Positions 16,239 through 25,408 are shown, counted from the stretch's first letter. The stretch: 64,000 bases of DNA from Shewanella eurypsychrophilus (GCF_007004545.3 NZ_CP045503.2:248001-312000); one strand, 5' to 3'. Translations and numbers: made by a program. The notes: generated from the sequence alone by a model not told the origin.

Positions 16239-16365
16239 AAAGTGAGTTTGTACCAGCTTGTATCATTATGAGTTAATATACTACAAGGGTATTACTCATC
16301 ACCTATCAGCCCTAGTAAACTAATTTCCTATTTCGCCATTTTCATCTACTGCTCAAGGGAGGTTT

Positions 16366-17289
16366 ATGTCTAATCGTTCACCTCTTACCCGCATCGAAGG
16401 GGTATTGGACTATATCCACGACAATCTGGATAAGACTCTGTCACTGGAGGATCTAGCCGATCAGAGTTGTTGGTCAAGATGGCAGTTGCAGCGAGTATTT
16501 CAGAGCCAGACAGGCTTAAGTGTTGCTCAATATATCAGAGAGCTAAAGCTGAGCTTAGCTGCAGAACGTGTGCTTGCTGGACAAGAGCGTATGCTAGATA
16601 TTGCCTATGAACTGGGTTTTAACTCCGAAGTCAGTTTTAGTCGCGCCTTTAAGCAGTTTTTTTCCTCTAGTCCAAGGGAATATAGACAGAGAGGCTTGAG
16701 AGTTGGTTTAAGAACACCTTTGGCTAAGTTATCTAAACTGGCTTCTGACTATGTTGTAGATAATGCATTTTTGCAGACACGCATTGAATATAAGCCATCT
16801 TTTATCTTCTATGGTGTCTCTTCACCTTTTAAGGGCTTACTTTCCGATAAGCCTGATTTTTCTACTATCGTGCCAGAAACCTGGCATCAGTTGCACAAGA
16901 TTATTGATGCTATTAACTTGCCTGAAGTTAACTTGTTAGGGGTTATCGATACCCGCAATGAGTTTGATGAAGTCACACAGCTGAATTATTGGGCCGGTGT
17001 CACATGCATTTCCGCCCAGAATGAGGTAGATGTCGATATCAGGCTGACCAGGCTAGATATTCCTGCACAAGAATATGCGGTGGTTTCCTATGACGGTGCC
17101 GTCAGTGGCTTCGGCCATGTGGTGGAATGGTTAATCTGTCATTGGTTACCTGAGTCTGAGTACGTTGGAATTGAAGGTTTCGAATTAGAGAATTATGGGA
17201 CATCATCAAAAAATGAACTCTTGGTAGAGGGGGAGACTCAATCAAGAGTTAAGATGGAATATTGGCTTCCAGTAAAGAAAAAGCGCTAG
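16366..17289 (+). CDS. AraC-family regulator with GyrI-like effector domain
   Basis: A 307-residue regulator. The N-terminal double helix-turn-helix (residues 8-110) has the AraC hallmarks: LSLEDLADQSCWSRWQLQRVF, then MLDIAYELGFNSEVSFSRAFKQFF. The C-terminal half (about 130-305) looks like the GyrI/Rob small-molecule-binding domain, with a WHQL...LPEVNLLGVIDTR entry and an ending like YWLPVKKK. This order (DNA-binding first, effector last) is that of Rob/TetD-type proteins. It lies directly upstream of the siderophore uptake genes in the same direction and may regulate them (inference). A short palindrome, AAAGCGC-ta-GCGCTTT, spans its stop codon (17280-17295). Confidence 0.85.
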   Translation: MSNRSPLTRIEGVLDYIHDNLDKTLSLEDLADQSCWSRWQLQRVFQSQTGLSVAQYIRELKLSLAAERVLAGQERMLDIAYELGFNSEVSFSRAFKQFFSSSPREYRQRGLRVGLRTPLAKLSKLASDYVVDNAFLQTRIEYKPSFIFYGVSSPFKGLLSDKPDFSTIVPETWHQLHKIIDAINLPEVNLLGVIDTRNEFDEVTQLNYWAGVTCISAQNEVDVDIRLTRLDIPAQEYAVVSYDGAVSGFGHVVEWLICHWLPESEYVGIEGFELENYGTSSKNELLVEGETQSRVKMEYWLPVKKKR

Positions 17290-17410
17290 CGCTTTCAGAT
17301 TTGATTAAATTGTGATGTCACTCCCGATCCTATGAACTAACTCAAAATTTACATTCATCATGCACCAAATTGTTAATTTTCTCTCCGCTAAAGCCTATAC
17401 TATTCACGCC

Positions 17411-17425
17411 TGATAATCATTCTCA
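17411..17425. promoter_or_regulatory. Fur box upstream of the TonB-dependent receptor
   Basis: TGATAATCATTCTCA matches the 7-1-7 Fur motif TGATAATnATTATCA at all but one position. A TATACT at 17396-17401 could be the -10 box just upstream, so Fur-Fe(II) would cover the transcription start. Iron repression of the downstream uptake genes is expected. Confidence 0.8.
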
Positions 17426-17500
17426 TTTATATTCTCAAAGGTGAAGTTGAATTACTTAATCACTTTTGGGCGTGCTTAACCGGAATTAGTAGAGGGCTCC

Positions 17501-19687
17501 ATGGTCTCAAGTAAGCGTAATAGGGTATTTCATCGCACAGTCTTAGCGATGGCGATCACATCTTCATTATCATTATCATTATCATTATCATTTTCAATTT
17601 CGGCTTTTGCTGCGACAGAAGATGAACTAGTGATTGAAGTTCCTCAGATGGAGACGATTACCGTACTCGGTCATGCATATCGCAATACGGCAACTAAGAC
17701 CTCGCTACTTCCTGAAGATACCCCACAGGGGATCACGATTATCGACAGCGAGCTGCTCAAAGAGCGTGGTGTAAAATCGTTAAATCAGGCGCTCCGTTAT
17801 GTTCCGGGCGTGACTACCGAGCAAAAAGGTGGCGCGGTGACCATGTATGACACCTTTAATATTCGTGGTTTCGATGTGAGCCAAAGTTACTACGATGGCC
17901 TAGTACTTCAGTCATTAACAGGCTGGAACCTACAGCCTCAGATAGATCCTATTGCCATTGAGCAAGTTGAGGTCTTCAAAGGACCGACATCTGTACTTTA
18001 TGGCTCTATGCCACCGGGTGGCATGGTGAATATGATCGCCAAAACACCGCAGACTACAGCTAACACAGAGATCACTGCTGCTACAGGTTCAAATAACCTG
18101 ATGGAAGCTTCGATCGATACTACGGGTCAGATCGGTGACAGTGATTTTTCATACCGCATAATAGCCCTAGCCCGGAAGAAAGATGGCCAGGTAGATCATA
18201 CCGAAGAGGAGCGCTACGTTTTTGCACCTTCCTTAGATTGGAACATATCAGATAGCACCTATATCAACTTCAATCTTTACTATCAAAATGATCCTGCCAT
18301 GGGGATGAACTCATCTTTGCCGGCTTCGGGAATGATCTATGATAATCCAGCGGGCAGTACCAGCCCATCAACCTTTGCCGGTGATAAAAATTGGAGTAGC
18401 TTCGAGCGTGAATTCTGGATGGCGGGTTATAAGCTAAATCATGATTTCAACGATAATTGGTCTTTCCTACAGAGTTTCCGTTATCTGGATGCTCAGCTGC
18501 ATCAGGAAAATACCTATCATGTGGCGGGTAACTTCGACCCGGTCACGGGGAACTTAGACAGAAATATCTACAGTACCGATGAAGACTCTAGCGGTTATAC
18601 GGTCGATAACCAGTTATCGGGTAACTTCTATACCGGTAATCTAGAACACAATGTGTTGATCGGGGTCGATTACCAGAGGATGAGTGGAACGTCTGCATAC
18701 TCTGAGTTTGGTACCACTAGCCAGTTTGGTGATTTCAATATCTTTAATCCAAATAATGACATGATAGATCCGAGCAAACTGACCTCTACCTATGAAGCCA
18801 GAGACAATGTAAAACTTGAGCAGTTAGGCTTCTACTTTCAGGACCAGCTACGTATAGACAAGCTTATCCTGATCGCCGGTGGCCGTTTCGATGACTTTAG
18901 CGCTTCGAGTCAGTACGCCGATAGTGATGCCAAGAGTGAAGCCAATCATAATCAGTTCTCTTACCGTGTCGGTGCCATGTATGAGTTCGATAATGGCGTC
19001 TCTCCCTTTATGAGCTACGCCACGAGTTTCGAGCCTGCGGCCGGCACTAAGTCCGATGGCAGCACTTATAAACCTGAACTCGGTGAGCAGTTTGAGGCGG
19101 GGCTCAAGTATATCTCGCCGGCTCAGGATATGACGGCCAGCATCTCCTATTTCAACATAGTGAAGAGCGATGCCCTGATGGCAGATCCGAGCGACCCCTG
19201 GGGAAATAAACTCCAGGTTGGTGAGGTGCAATCCCAAGGAGTCGAGCTCGAGGGGCAGTGGTACCTGACGGACAGTTTCGATATTTTAGCCAGCTACACC
19301 TATATAGATATGGAGATCACCAAAGACAGTGGTAACGATCTTCAGGGTAAGACGCCCATCTATGTACCCGAGCATACGGCGACACTATGGACTAATTATT
19401 ACATAGATTCTGGCGTCCTCAGCGGCACGCGTATCGGTGGTGGCGTGCGTTATGTCGGCGAGATGCAGATGGATGCAAATAACACGGATAAGGTTGATTC
19501 ATATACCTTAGTTGATCTGTCTCTTGGTTATGACCTGAGTACATTAAGCAGTAACTTAAATGGCGCGAGCATGACGCTTATCGCTAATAATCTATTCAAC
19601 GAGGAGTATTACACTTGCTACGACTCGATGAATTGCTGGTATGGCGCAGAACGAACTGTCGAATTGAACATTAAGTACAACTTCTAG
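17501..19687 (+). CDS. TonB-dependent siderophore receptor (FhuA/FoxA-like)
   Basis: A 728-residue outer-membrane receptor. The signal peptide contains a Ser-Leu repeat and ends SAFAATE. A TonB box-like METITVLG follows, then the plug domain (TPQGITIIDSELLKERGVKSLNQALRYVPGVT; IRGFDVSQSYYDG; VEVFKGPTSVLYG; PPGGMVNMIAKTP). The 22-strand barrel ends in an aromatic residue (NIKYNF). The plug motifs match the TonB-dependent siderophore receptor family, and the following fhuFCDB genes point to ferric hydroxamates (inference). CYDSMNCWYGAER near the end is the conserved late-barrel feature of FhuA-type receptors. It lies downstream of a Fur box, and a perfect hairpin follows its stop codon. Confidence 0.9.
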   Translation: MVSSKRNRVFHRTVLAMAITSSLSLSLSLSFSISAFAATEDELVIEVPQMETITVLGHAYRNTATKTSLLPEDTPQGITIIDSELLKERGVKSLNQALRYVPGVTTEQKGGAVTMYDTFNIRGFDVSQSYYDGLVLQSLTGWNLQPQIDPIAIEQVEVFKGPTSVLYGSMPPGGMVNMIAKTPQTTANTEITAATGSNNLMEASIDTTGQIGDSDFSYRIIALARKKDGQVDHTEEERYVFAPSLDWNISDSTYINFNLYYQNDPAMGMNSSLPASGMIYDNPAGSTSPSTFAGDKNWSSFEREFWMAGYKLNHDFNDNWSFLQSFRYLDAQLHQENTYHVAGNFDPVTGNLDRNIYSTDEDSSGYTVDNQLSGNFYTGNLEHNVLIGVDYQRMSGTSAYSEFGTTSQFGDFNIFNPNNDMIDPSKLTSTYEARDNVKLEQLGFYFQDQLRIDKLILIAGGRFDDFSASSQYADSDAKSEANHNQFSYRVGAMYEFDNGVSPFMSYATSFEPAAGTKSDGSTYKPELGEQFEAGLKYISPAQDMTASISYFNIVKSDALMADPSDPWGNKLQVGEVQSQGVELEGQWYLTDSFDILASYTYIDMEITKDSGNDLQGKTPIYVPEHTATLWTNYYIDSGVLSGTRIGGGVRYVGEMQMDANNTDKVDSYTLVDLSLGYDLSTLSSNLNGASMTLIANNLFNEEYYTCYDSMNCWYGAERTVELNIKYNF
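17564..17593 (+). repeat. Hexanucleotide microsatellite inside the receptor signal peptide
   Basis: TCATTA is repeated four times, followed by TCATTT, encoding Ser-Leu repeats in the hydrophobic core of the signal peptide. Changes in copy number would stay in frame and lengthen or shorten the core by two residues each. Confidence 0.9.
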
Positions 19688-19692
19688 CTACT

Positions 19693-19725
19693 CACTATGG
19701 CGGAGCTCGATTCTCCGCCATAGTG
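19693..19725 (+). other. Perfect intercistronic hairpin between receptor and fhuF-like gene
   Basis: CACTATGGCGGAG (19693-19705) pairs perfectly with CTCCGCCATAGTG (19713-19725) around a 7-nt loop. There is no immediate U-run, so it may protect the receptor mRNA 3' end or partially terminate, giving more receptor than downstream proteins. Confidence 0.7.
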
Positions 19726-19746
19726 CATCAATTTTGGAGGGTTTAG

Positions 19747-20469
19747 ATGAGCCAAGCCGTTTTAGCGCAACTCTTTAAGCAATGTGAGCGAGTCACTCCC
19801 TATTTGAAGGGGGAGCTTGGCCGTTCGACTAAAGAGATGATTTCAACGCAAGGTTCAAATCTGGTGCAGATCAAGTCGCTCTACCGTGGTCTTCAAACCA
19901 ACAGCCCAGAAGCAGAAAAGGTATACTGGTTAACTCGTAGCTGGGATCTTTTAACCTGGCAGCCACTCTATTTAGCCTTTACTGCTATCTATAGTATGAA
20001 GTCACTGCCTAACCTGAGTCATATGGCTCAGCATCAAAAACATGGCTTGATAGCCGGATTCAGGTTGAACGAAGTGGAATGTACCCGGGGCGATTATGCA
20101 TGCTTGATCCACAAGGCGGGTCAACAATTGTCGCAGATGTTCGAGCATTATAGAGTCGAGCTGGATCTATGGTTAAGGTGTCGTCCGGGTTTTGTACAGC
20201 ACTTAGTCGCAGATGCGATACTGGCTAAATTACTCGAGGTGCAAAAGCAGCACTCAGAGATGACAGATAGCCTTGTTTTACATCATGCGACGTTATGGTT
20301 GTCAGCATTCAATATCTCGAATAAACATTTAGCCTCTCTTTATCTATCCAAGCTAGACAATAAACTTAAGTTGAGCCGTACTAGTTGCTGCTCAGTCTAT
20401 AAAACCAAATCGGGCACCGTTTGTGACAATTGTCCTCGATTAAGGCAAAAGAAAAGATGTATCAATTAA
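19747..20469 (+). CDS. fhuF: FhuF-like siderophore ferric iron reductase
   Basis: A 240-residue protein ending with SCCSVYKTKSGTVCDNC, the C-C-x10-C-x2-C pattern that ligates the [2Fe-2S] cluster of E. coli FhuF. FhuF reduces ferric iron in imported hydroxamate siderophores in the cytoplasm, releasing Fe(II). The body of the protein has no membrane segment. The gene starts 60 bp after the receptor with GGAGG upstream and overlaps fhuC by 13 bp. Symbol by family and context. Confidence 0.78.
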   Translation: MSQAVLAQLFKQCERVTPYLKGELGRSTKEMISTQGSNLVQIKSLYRGLQTNSPEAEKVYWLTRSWDLLTWQPLYLAFTAIYSMKSLPNLSHMAQHQKHGLIAGFRLNEVECTRGDYACLIHKAGQQLSQMFEHYRVELDLWLRCRPGFVQHLVADAILAKLLEVQKQHSEMTDSLVLHHATLWLSAFNISNKHLASLYLSKLDNKLKLSRTSCCSVYKTKSGTVCDNCPRLRQKKRCIN

Positions 20470-21224
20470 CCAATGTCAAAGTTATCCGCAGTGAACGTAC
20501 TATTCTGGATATTGATGAATTATCAATAGATCCTCACGCACTTACAGTTGTACTTGGCCACAATGGCTCGGGTAAATCGACATTAGTTAATCTGCTCGCT
20601 AATCAGTTCTCGCCGGAAGAGGGGGAAGTGACTCTAGCTAATAAGCCCTTGAGTGCATATGGTGCTAAGGAGCTCGCGCAAACCGTGGCGTATCTGCCGC
20701 AGAAACTGCCTGAAGTTGCTGGACTGAATGTCGCTGAATTGGTTCGGCTGGGACGTTTTCCATGGCGTGGAGCATTGGGTAGATGGCGCAAAGAAGATGA
20801 TGAAATCATCCATAATGCCATGTGTGAAACTGGGGTCGAAGAGTTCAAGGATATCCTTGCCGATCAACTCTCAGGTGGTGAGCGTCAACGCACTTGGGTT
20901 GCTATGTTACTTGCCCAGCAAGCCGACCTACTCATTTTGGATGAACCGACTTCCGCCTTAGATATTCAACATCAATACCAATTAATGCAATTGCTTAGTG
21001 AACTCAATAAACGCACCGGTAAAGGCGTCATCGTTATTTTGCATGATCTAAACCTAGCTCTACGTTATGCGACTCATATTTTGGCATTAAAAGCGGGCAA
21101 GATTGCTTTCACGGGGGAGGTTGATGTCTTGCTGGATGAGAAGTTGTTGTCGGATCTTTATTCGACCCCAGTGCAATTGATCGATCACCCTGAGCTAGAC
21201 CATAAAGTGGCCGTTGTATGTTAG
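20457..21224 (+). CDS. fhuC: Iron-siderophore ABC transporter ATPase (FhuC-like)
   Basis: A 255-residue ABC ATPase with Walker A GHNGSGKST, the Q-loop region (AYLPQKLP), signature LSGGERQR, Walker B LLILDEPTSALD and H-loop VILHDLNLALRYA. This is the standard layout of iron-complex importers. ATG 20457 is preferred over an upstream TTG, since homologues begin just before the first beta strand. It overlaps the reductase gene by 13 bp and fhuD by 7 bp, so translation is coupled. Confidence 0.9.
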   Translation: MYQLTNVKVIRSERTILDIDELSIDPHALTVVLGHNGSGKSTLVNLLANQFSPEEGEVTLANKPLSAYGAKELAQTVAYLPQKLPEVAGLNVAELVRLGRFPWRGALGRWRKEDDEIIHNAMCETGVEEFKDILADQLSGGERQRTWVAMLLAQQADLLILDEPTSALDIQHQYQLMQLLSELNKRTGKGVIVILHDLNLALRYATHILALKAGKIAFTGEVDVLLDEKLLSDLYSTPVQLIDHPELDHKVAVVC

Positions 21225-22219
21225 CTTCTGTTCGTTTTATTACTGCTGTCACTCTTCTATCGCTATTGTCGAGTGTCAGTCATGCAGAGATCACGGTTGA
21301 AGATAGCCGTGGCCAGCAGCAGTTAGTGAAAACTCCCACCAGAGTTGCAGCCCTCAATTGGGATATTGCCGAGCAGGTTTTAGAGCTTGGTGTCATTCCA
21401 ATTGCCATGCCAGATATCGATGGCTATCGGGAATGGGTGATGAAGCCAGCAGTACCCGATTCAGTGTTAAATATTGGTACCCGAGTAGAGCCAAACTTTC
21501 AAAGGTTAGCGGCACTTAAGCCAGACCTGATTATTATCGCATCACCTCAGTTAGATCTAATGCCAAAACTTGAACTGATAGCCCCTGTGCTTTTTTATCA
21601 AACCTATAGCGAACACCACGACAATGCTCAAGCGGCGATCGACAACTTCAAGCTGCTGGCTAAAGCACTTGGACGCGAGCAGTTTGCAAAGGCAAGGCTT
21701 GCAGAGATGGAGATCAAGATTGCCACTATGAGACAGCAACTGGAACAAGCTTACGCAGGCACTCTGCCAAAAGTCACCAGCTTTAGATTTGCTAGCATGA
21801 CCTCAATTTATCAGTTTGGGGATAACTCTACAGCGCAATATGCGCTTTCTTTGCTTGGTATGAAGCCTGCGATTGAGCAGGGGAGAACTCAATGGGGGGC
21901 AAGACAGAAGCGACTAAAAGAGTTGCGTCACGTGGGGGATGGTATCGCACTTTATTTTCAACCTTTTGCCCAAGAGGCTGAATTAGAAGCTAGCGTAATG
22001 TGGCAGGCTATGCCCTTTGTTCGCGGTCAACGGATGAATAGTGTTGAATCTGCATGGAACTATGGCGGTGCGATTTCGATTGAATATATGGCTGCTGCGT
22101 TAACCCGCAGCTTGTTAGAAATAGCGCCTATTAAGCTTGACCCTTATAGCGAGACTGAAGTTAATTCAGTTTCTAAACTTGATACCACACCTACAGCAAC
22201 AGGCGAGACATACCAATAA
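21218..22219 (+). CDS. fhuD: Iron-siderophore periplasmic binding protein (FhuD-like)
   Basis: A 333-residue class III substrate-binding protein. A signal peptide (SVRFITAVTLLSLLSSVSHA) is followed by the two-lobed fold entered by ITVEDSRGQQQL and VAALNWDIAEQVLELGVIPI. The NIGTRVEPNFQRLAALKPDLII motif is diagnostic of FhuD/BtuF-type proteins. It would deliver ferric siderophore from the receptor to the FhuB channel. Its start overlaps fhuC, and its TAA overlaps the fhuB ATG by one base. Confidence 0.9.
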   Translation: MLASVRFITAVTLLSLLSSVSHAEITVEDSRGQQQLVKTPTRVAALNWDIAEQVLELGVIPIAMPDIDGYREWVMKPAVPDSVLNIGTRVEPNFQRLAALKPDLIIIASPQLDLMPKLELIAPVLFYQTYSEHHDNAQAAIDNFKLLAKALGREQFAKARLAEMEIKIATMRQQLEQAYAGTLPKVTSFRFASMTSIYQFGDNSTAQYALSLLGMKPAIEQGRTQWGARQKRLKELRHVGDGIALYFQPFAQEAELEASVMWQAMPFVRGQRMNSVESAWNYGGAISIEYMAAALTRSLLEIAPIKLDPYSETEVNSVSKLDTTPTATGETYQ

Positions 22220-24222
22220 TGCCACGGGACCAATTTATTCGTTATTCGAGCACCTTTGCTCTCTTGCTACTGTTTGTGGCTATCTCGGCTCAAGTTGATA
22301 CTCAGATCTCGCTGTCGAGCCAGTGGGAGCTGTTAAAAAGCTTCTCCCAAAGGCAGTTACTGGCTAACAGCTTTGATGAGATCATGTTTGTTGAATCTCA
22401 GCTACCTCGTATTGTGATGGCCATCCTAGTAGGAGCAATGTTGGGATTAGTGGGCAGCTTGATGCAGCAACTGACCCAAAATCCACTCGTGTCGCCACTT
22501 ACCTTAGGCACTGCTTCGGGGGCCTGGTTAGCCCTAGTTATCGTTAATGTATTTTTCCCTAGTGCGGTGGGCGAGTATGCCTCATTTGCAGCCATGCTTG
22601 GTGCCATGTTAACGCTAGGCTTAGTGATCTTGATTGCAGGTATTCGTAACATGTCTGGCTTGCCAGTAGTGCTAGCAGGCATGGCGGTCAATATCTTGCT
22701 TGGCGCGATAGCGACGGCGATCATTCTGCTTAACGATCAATACGCCAAAAACCTGTTTATTTGGGGAGCGGGCGATCTCGCTCAGAATGGCTGGCAGCAG
22801 GTGCAATGGTTACTACCAAGGTTATCGGCTGCAGTACTGATCTTCATCTTTGCACCGCGAATATTATCCTTGCTGCGCATGGGCCAAGCAGGCGCAGCCG
22901 CTCGCGGTCTCAATATCATCCCAGCATTTTTAGGTCTGTTTGCTGTTGGCCTTTGGTTGGTAGCTTCCTCAATCACCGCTGTTGGTGTGATAAGTTTCAT
23001 CGGGCTACTCGCGCCCAATATCGCCCGTCAGCTCGGTGCGAGAACCCCGAAGGATGAGTTACTATTTAGTATGTTATTAGGCGCTTTGGTGCTGGTGGCA
23101 ACTGATGCCTTGGCGATGTTGATGAGCATCTACACGTTCGACCTTGTGCCGTCTGGTACGGCTGCTGCACTGATTGGTGCCCCAGCGCTTATCTGGTTTA
23201 CCAGGCGTAAGATGGGGGCTCAAGATCAGCTATCCTTGTCGCTACCTAAGAGCCGTTACCAGATGACCTCCAAGGCTCTGCCCTTGATGGCATTATGCTT
23301 ACTGGCCCTCACGATCATCTCTTTGTTTATCTCTAAGGCAACCGTAGAGCTGGAGATTGTTTGGCTGTTTTCACTGCCAGATGCCTTTGGTTGGGAGATC
23401 CGCTGGCCAAGACTACTGACCTCTATTGCATCCGGAGCAGGCCTAGCGGTGGCAGGTGTACTATTACAAAGACTTATTTATAACCCACTAGCCAGCCCGG
23501 ATATCTTAGGTATCTCGGCGGGTGCGACATTAGCCCTAGTTGGCGGAAGTATCTTTCTCGGGCTCAATATCTTCGAAGGTACAACGGCTCTTGCCTTTAT
23601 CGGTAGTATGTCGGTGCTTGGCTTGCTGCTTATATTAGGTAAGCGACACCAATATGCGCCATCTATGTTGATTTTAACGGGTATCGCCCTGACCGCATTG
23701 ATTGAGGCTATGGTGCAGTTTGCCCTAGCTCGAGGTGATGAAACTTCCTATACCATTTTAAGTTGGCTCGCGGGTTCGACCTACCGCGTCACACCTATGT
23801 CGGCACTAATATTGGTGGCTGCAGTGGGGTTACTCATCGGTTTTGCACTGCTCACAGTACGTTGGTTAACACTTATCTCTACTGGGCGAGAGTTTGCTAA
23901 AGCTCGGGGACTCGATGTGCCCAAAGCTTTCGTGTTGTTGCTTTGCTGCGTGGCATTGCTTTGTGGCGCTGTGACGGCAACCATGGGACCGGTAGCCTTT
24001 GTTGGACTGCTTGCGCCCCATATGGCGGTGATCTTAGGTGCAAAAAGAGCGGAGTTACAGATACCCGTAGCGGCCATGATTGGCTCGGGACTGATGATTT
24101 TCTCAGACTGGTTAGGACAGAATTTAGTTTACCCGTCTCAGATAGCGGCTGGGACATTAGTCGCCATCGTTGGTGGGCTCTATTTTATCGCACTGTTAAT
24201 TCAAGGGAGGCGGTCTACTTAG
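22219..24222 (+). CDS. fhuB: Fused iron-siderophore ABC permease (FhuB-like)
   Basis: A 667-residue membrane protein made of two tandem FecCD-type permease halves (about 1-335 and 345-667). Each half has the PRIVMAILVGAMLGLVGSLMQQLTQNPLVSP / PRLLTSIASGAGLAVAGVLLQRLIYNPLASP entry and the GxxxFVGLLAPHMA / ISFIGLLAPNIAR coupling segment. A single fused chain is typical of FhuB, whereas most other siderophore permeases are two proteins; this supports the hydroxamate assignment. It is the last gene of the operon. Confidence 0.92.
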   Translation: MPRDQFIRYSSTFALLLLFVAISAQVDTQISLSSQWELLKSFSQRQLLANSFDEIMFVESQLPRIVMAILVGAMLGLVGSLMQQLTQNPLVSPLTLGTASGAWLALVIVNVFFPSAVGEYASFAAMLGAMLTLGLVILIAGIRNMSGLPVVLAGMAVNILLGAIATAIILLNDQYAKNLFIWGAGDLAQNGWQQVQWLLPRLSAAVLIFIFAPRILSLLRMGQAGAAARGLNIIPAFLGLFAVGLWLVASSITAVGVISFIGLLAPNIARQLGARTPKDELLFSMLLGALVLVATDALAMLMSIYTFDLVPSGTAAALIGAPALIWFTRRKMGAQDQLSLSLPKSRYQMTSKALPLMALCLLALTIISLFISKATVELEIVWLFSLPDAFGWEIRWPRLLTSIASGAGLAVAGVLLQRLIYNPLASPDILGISAGATLALVGGSIFLGLNIFEGTTALAFIGSMSVLGLLLILGKRHQYAPSMLILTGIALTALIEAMVQFALARGDETSYTILSWLAGSTYRVTPMSALILVAAVGLLIGFALLTVRWLTLISTGREFAKARGLDVPKAFVLLLCCVALLCGAVTATMGPVAFVGLLAPHMAVILGAKRAELQIPVAAMIGSGLMIFSDWLGQNLVYPSQIAAGTLVAIVGGLYFIALLIQGRRST

Positions 24223-24240
24223 AAGGTGACTAAAAATATT

Positions 24241-24264
24241 CCTAGGTTCTAGAGCCTAGGAACT
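24241..24264. repeat. Heptamer array A (AGnnnCT units)
   Basis: Three contiguous 7-bp units, AGGTTCT, AGAGCCT and AGGAACT, follow CCT, just after fhuB and before the DUF1145 stop. The same AGnnnCT pattern recurs at 30238, 53865 and 63318. Confidence 0.75.
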
Positions 24265-24271
24265 TAAAAAA

Positions 24272-24556
24272 TTAGCTGCTCTTTGCTAATTTTTGTATCA
24301 CCTGACTACGATACTTAAGCAGGCTAAATATTCCGAAGGTAAACACGCTGAAGTAGTCTGATTTGCTTAAGGTTAAAAGCGACTTGAACAGGGTATGGAA
24401 GATGATGACTTGAAAGCAGTGCATAAAGATGGTCACTGCAAACAATATATTTAGAATGACAGCGATATCGCCATCAAAGGGCATGATTAAATTGTAGGCC
24501 ATCAAAAACCAGGCAAGTAGAGTAATAGCTTTTCCTGTTTTTACAATAAAATTCAT
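24272..24556 (-). CDS. DUF1145 family membrane protein (YhhL-like)
   Basis: A 94-residue protein with two or three membrane segments (KAITLLAWFLMAYNLIMPF; IAVILNILFAVTIFMHCFQVIIFHTLF). The central NLIMPF...HCFQ pattern and the position just downstream of rsmD match DUF1145/YhhL of E. coli. Function unknown. The C-terminal tail is basic. It starts 76 bp after rsmD, separated by a CGTAGCT repeat array. Confidence 0.75.
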   Translation of the reverse strand: MNFIVKTGKAITLLAWFLMAYNLIMPFDGDIAVILNILFAVTIFMHCFQVIIFHTLFKSLLTLSKSDYFSVFTFGIFSLLKYRSQVIQKLAKSS

Positions 24557-24584
24557 TCAGTTTCTCTTTATTGGTATATTCTTT

Positions 24585-24633
24585 CGTAGCTCGTAGCTCG
24601 TAGCTCGTAGCTCGTAGTTCGTAGCTCGTAGCT
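24585..24633. repeat. Seven-copy heptanucleotide array CGTAGCT
   Basis: Seven contiguous 7-bp copies, with one variant (CGTAGTT at 24613). The array starts 29 bp upstream of the DUF1145 ATG and ends on the last base of the rsmD stop codon. Confidence 0.92.
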
Positions 24634-25214
24634 TAAGGCTGATATTGATATAAGCGATATAAAACCTGACCGGCCTTTTTCTCTTTGAGCTGTACCCAAT
24701 TGGCTGGCACCTGAAGTTGAGCCTGCTCACTTTCAGTTTCTACATAAATTTGAGCATTCTCTTTAAGCCAGTTGTTTTCGTCGATTAACTGAATACTCTT
24801 TTCGGCGAGCTCCTTTCTGAAAGGGGGATCGATATAAACAATATCGAAACCTTCAGTAGGTGCAATTGCTAATAGTTTGAGCGTGTCCCCCTTTACTACA
24901 TCAGCTGTTGTGGGGTCACACTTAAGTGTTTGAAGGTTTTTGTTTAGCTGCTCAGCCGCGTTAGCTTGCAGTTCAAAAACCTTTCCATAACTAGCGTATC
25001 GAGAGAGAGATTCGAAAAACAGTGCCCCACTGCCGCCGAAGCAGTCCAGTACTCTTGCACCAGCAAGATCTCCAGCTAGCCAGTTAAATAGAGTCTCTCT
25101 GACTCTATCCGTCGTAGGGCGTAAGCCTTCAAGGTCGTGAATAGGAAGGCGGCGAGAGCGCCATTGCCCTGAAATGATACGGACTTGTCCGCTAGCGGGT
25201 CGATTTTTTGCCAT
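24633..25214 (-). CDS. rsmD: 16S rRNA (guanine(966)-N(2))-methyltransferase RsmD
   Basis: A 193-residue class I methyltransferase. RIISGQWRSRRLP opens the protein; LRPTTDRVRETLFNWL and VLDCFGGSGALFFESLSR form the SAM-binding region; VYIDPPF (about residues 130-136) is the catalytic NPPY-type motif. It methylates G966 of 16S rRNA during 30S assembly. It is divergent from ftsY, as in many gammaproteobacteria. Confidence 0.93.
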   Translation of the reverse strand: MAKNRPASGQVRIISGQWRSRRLPIHDLEGLRPTTDRVRETLFNWLAGDLAGARVLDCFGGSGALFFESLSRYASYGKVFELQANAAEQLNKNLQTLKCDPTTADVVKGDTLKLLAIAPTEGFDIVYIDPPFRKELAEKSIQLIDENNWLKENAQIYVETESEQAQLQVPANWVQLKEKKAGQVLYRLYQYQP

Positions 25215-25402
25215 TTTTTCCTGCCGATGCAGCTGTGATGTTGCCCTAAGCGAGAAAGTGATAGACTGTCTCGCTAATTTGAGTCGGCTATTTTACCCGA
25301 AAGCTTACAAAAATGGTGAAAACCTCAGGTTATCCTGTAAATTTTGTGCAGTTTAGCTTTATATAACTCTGTATCTGCAGGTTAATTTTTCTCACTATTG
25401 GG

Positions 25403-25408
25403 TATAAT
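25403..25408 (+). promoter_or_regulatory. ftsY: Likely -10 box of ftsY
   Basis: A perfect TATAAT lies 77 bp upstream of the ftsY ATG. No good -35 hexamer is seen at 17 bp, so recognition may rely on the strong -10. Confidence 0.45.
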
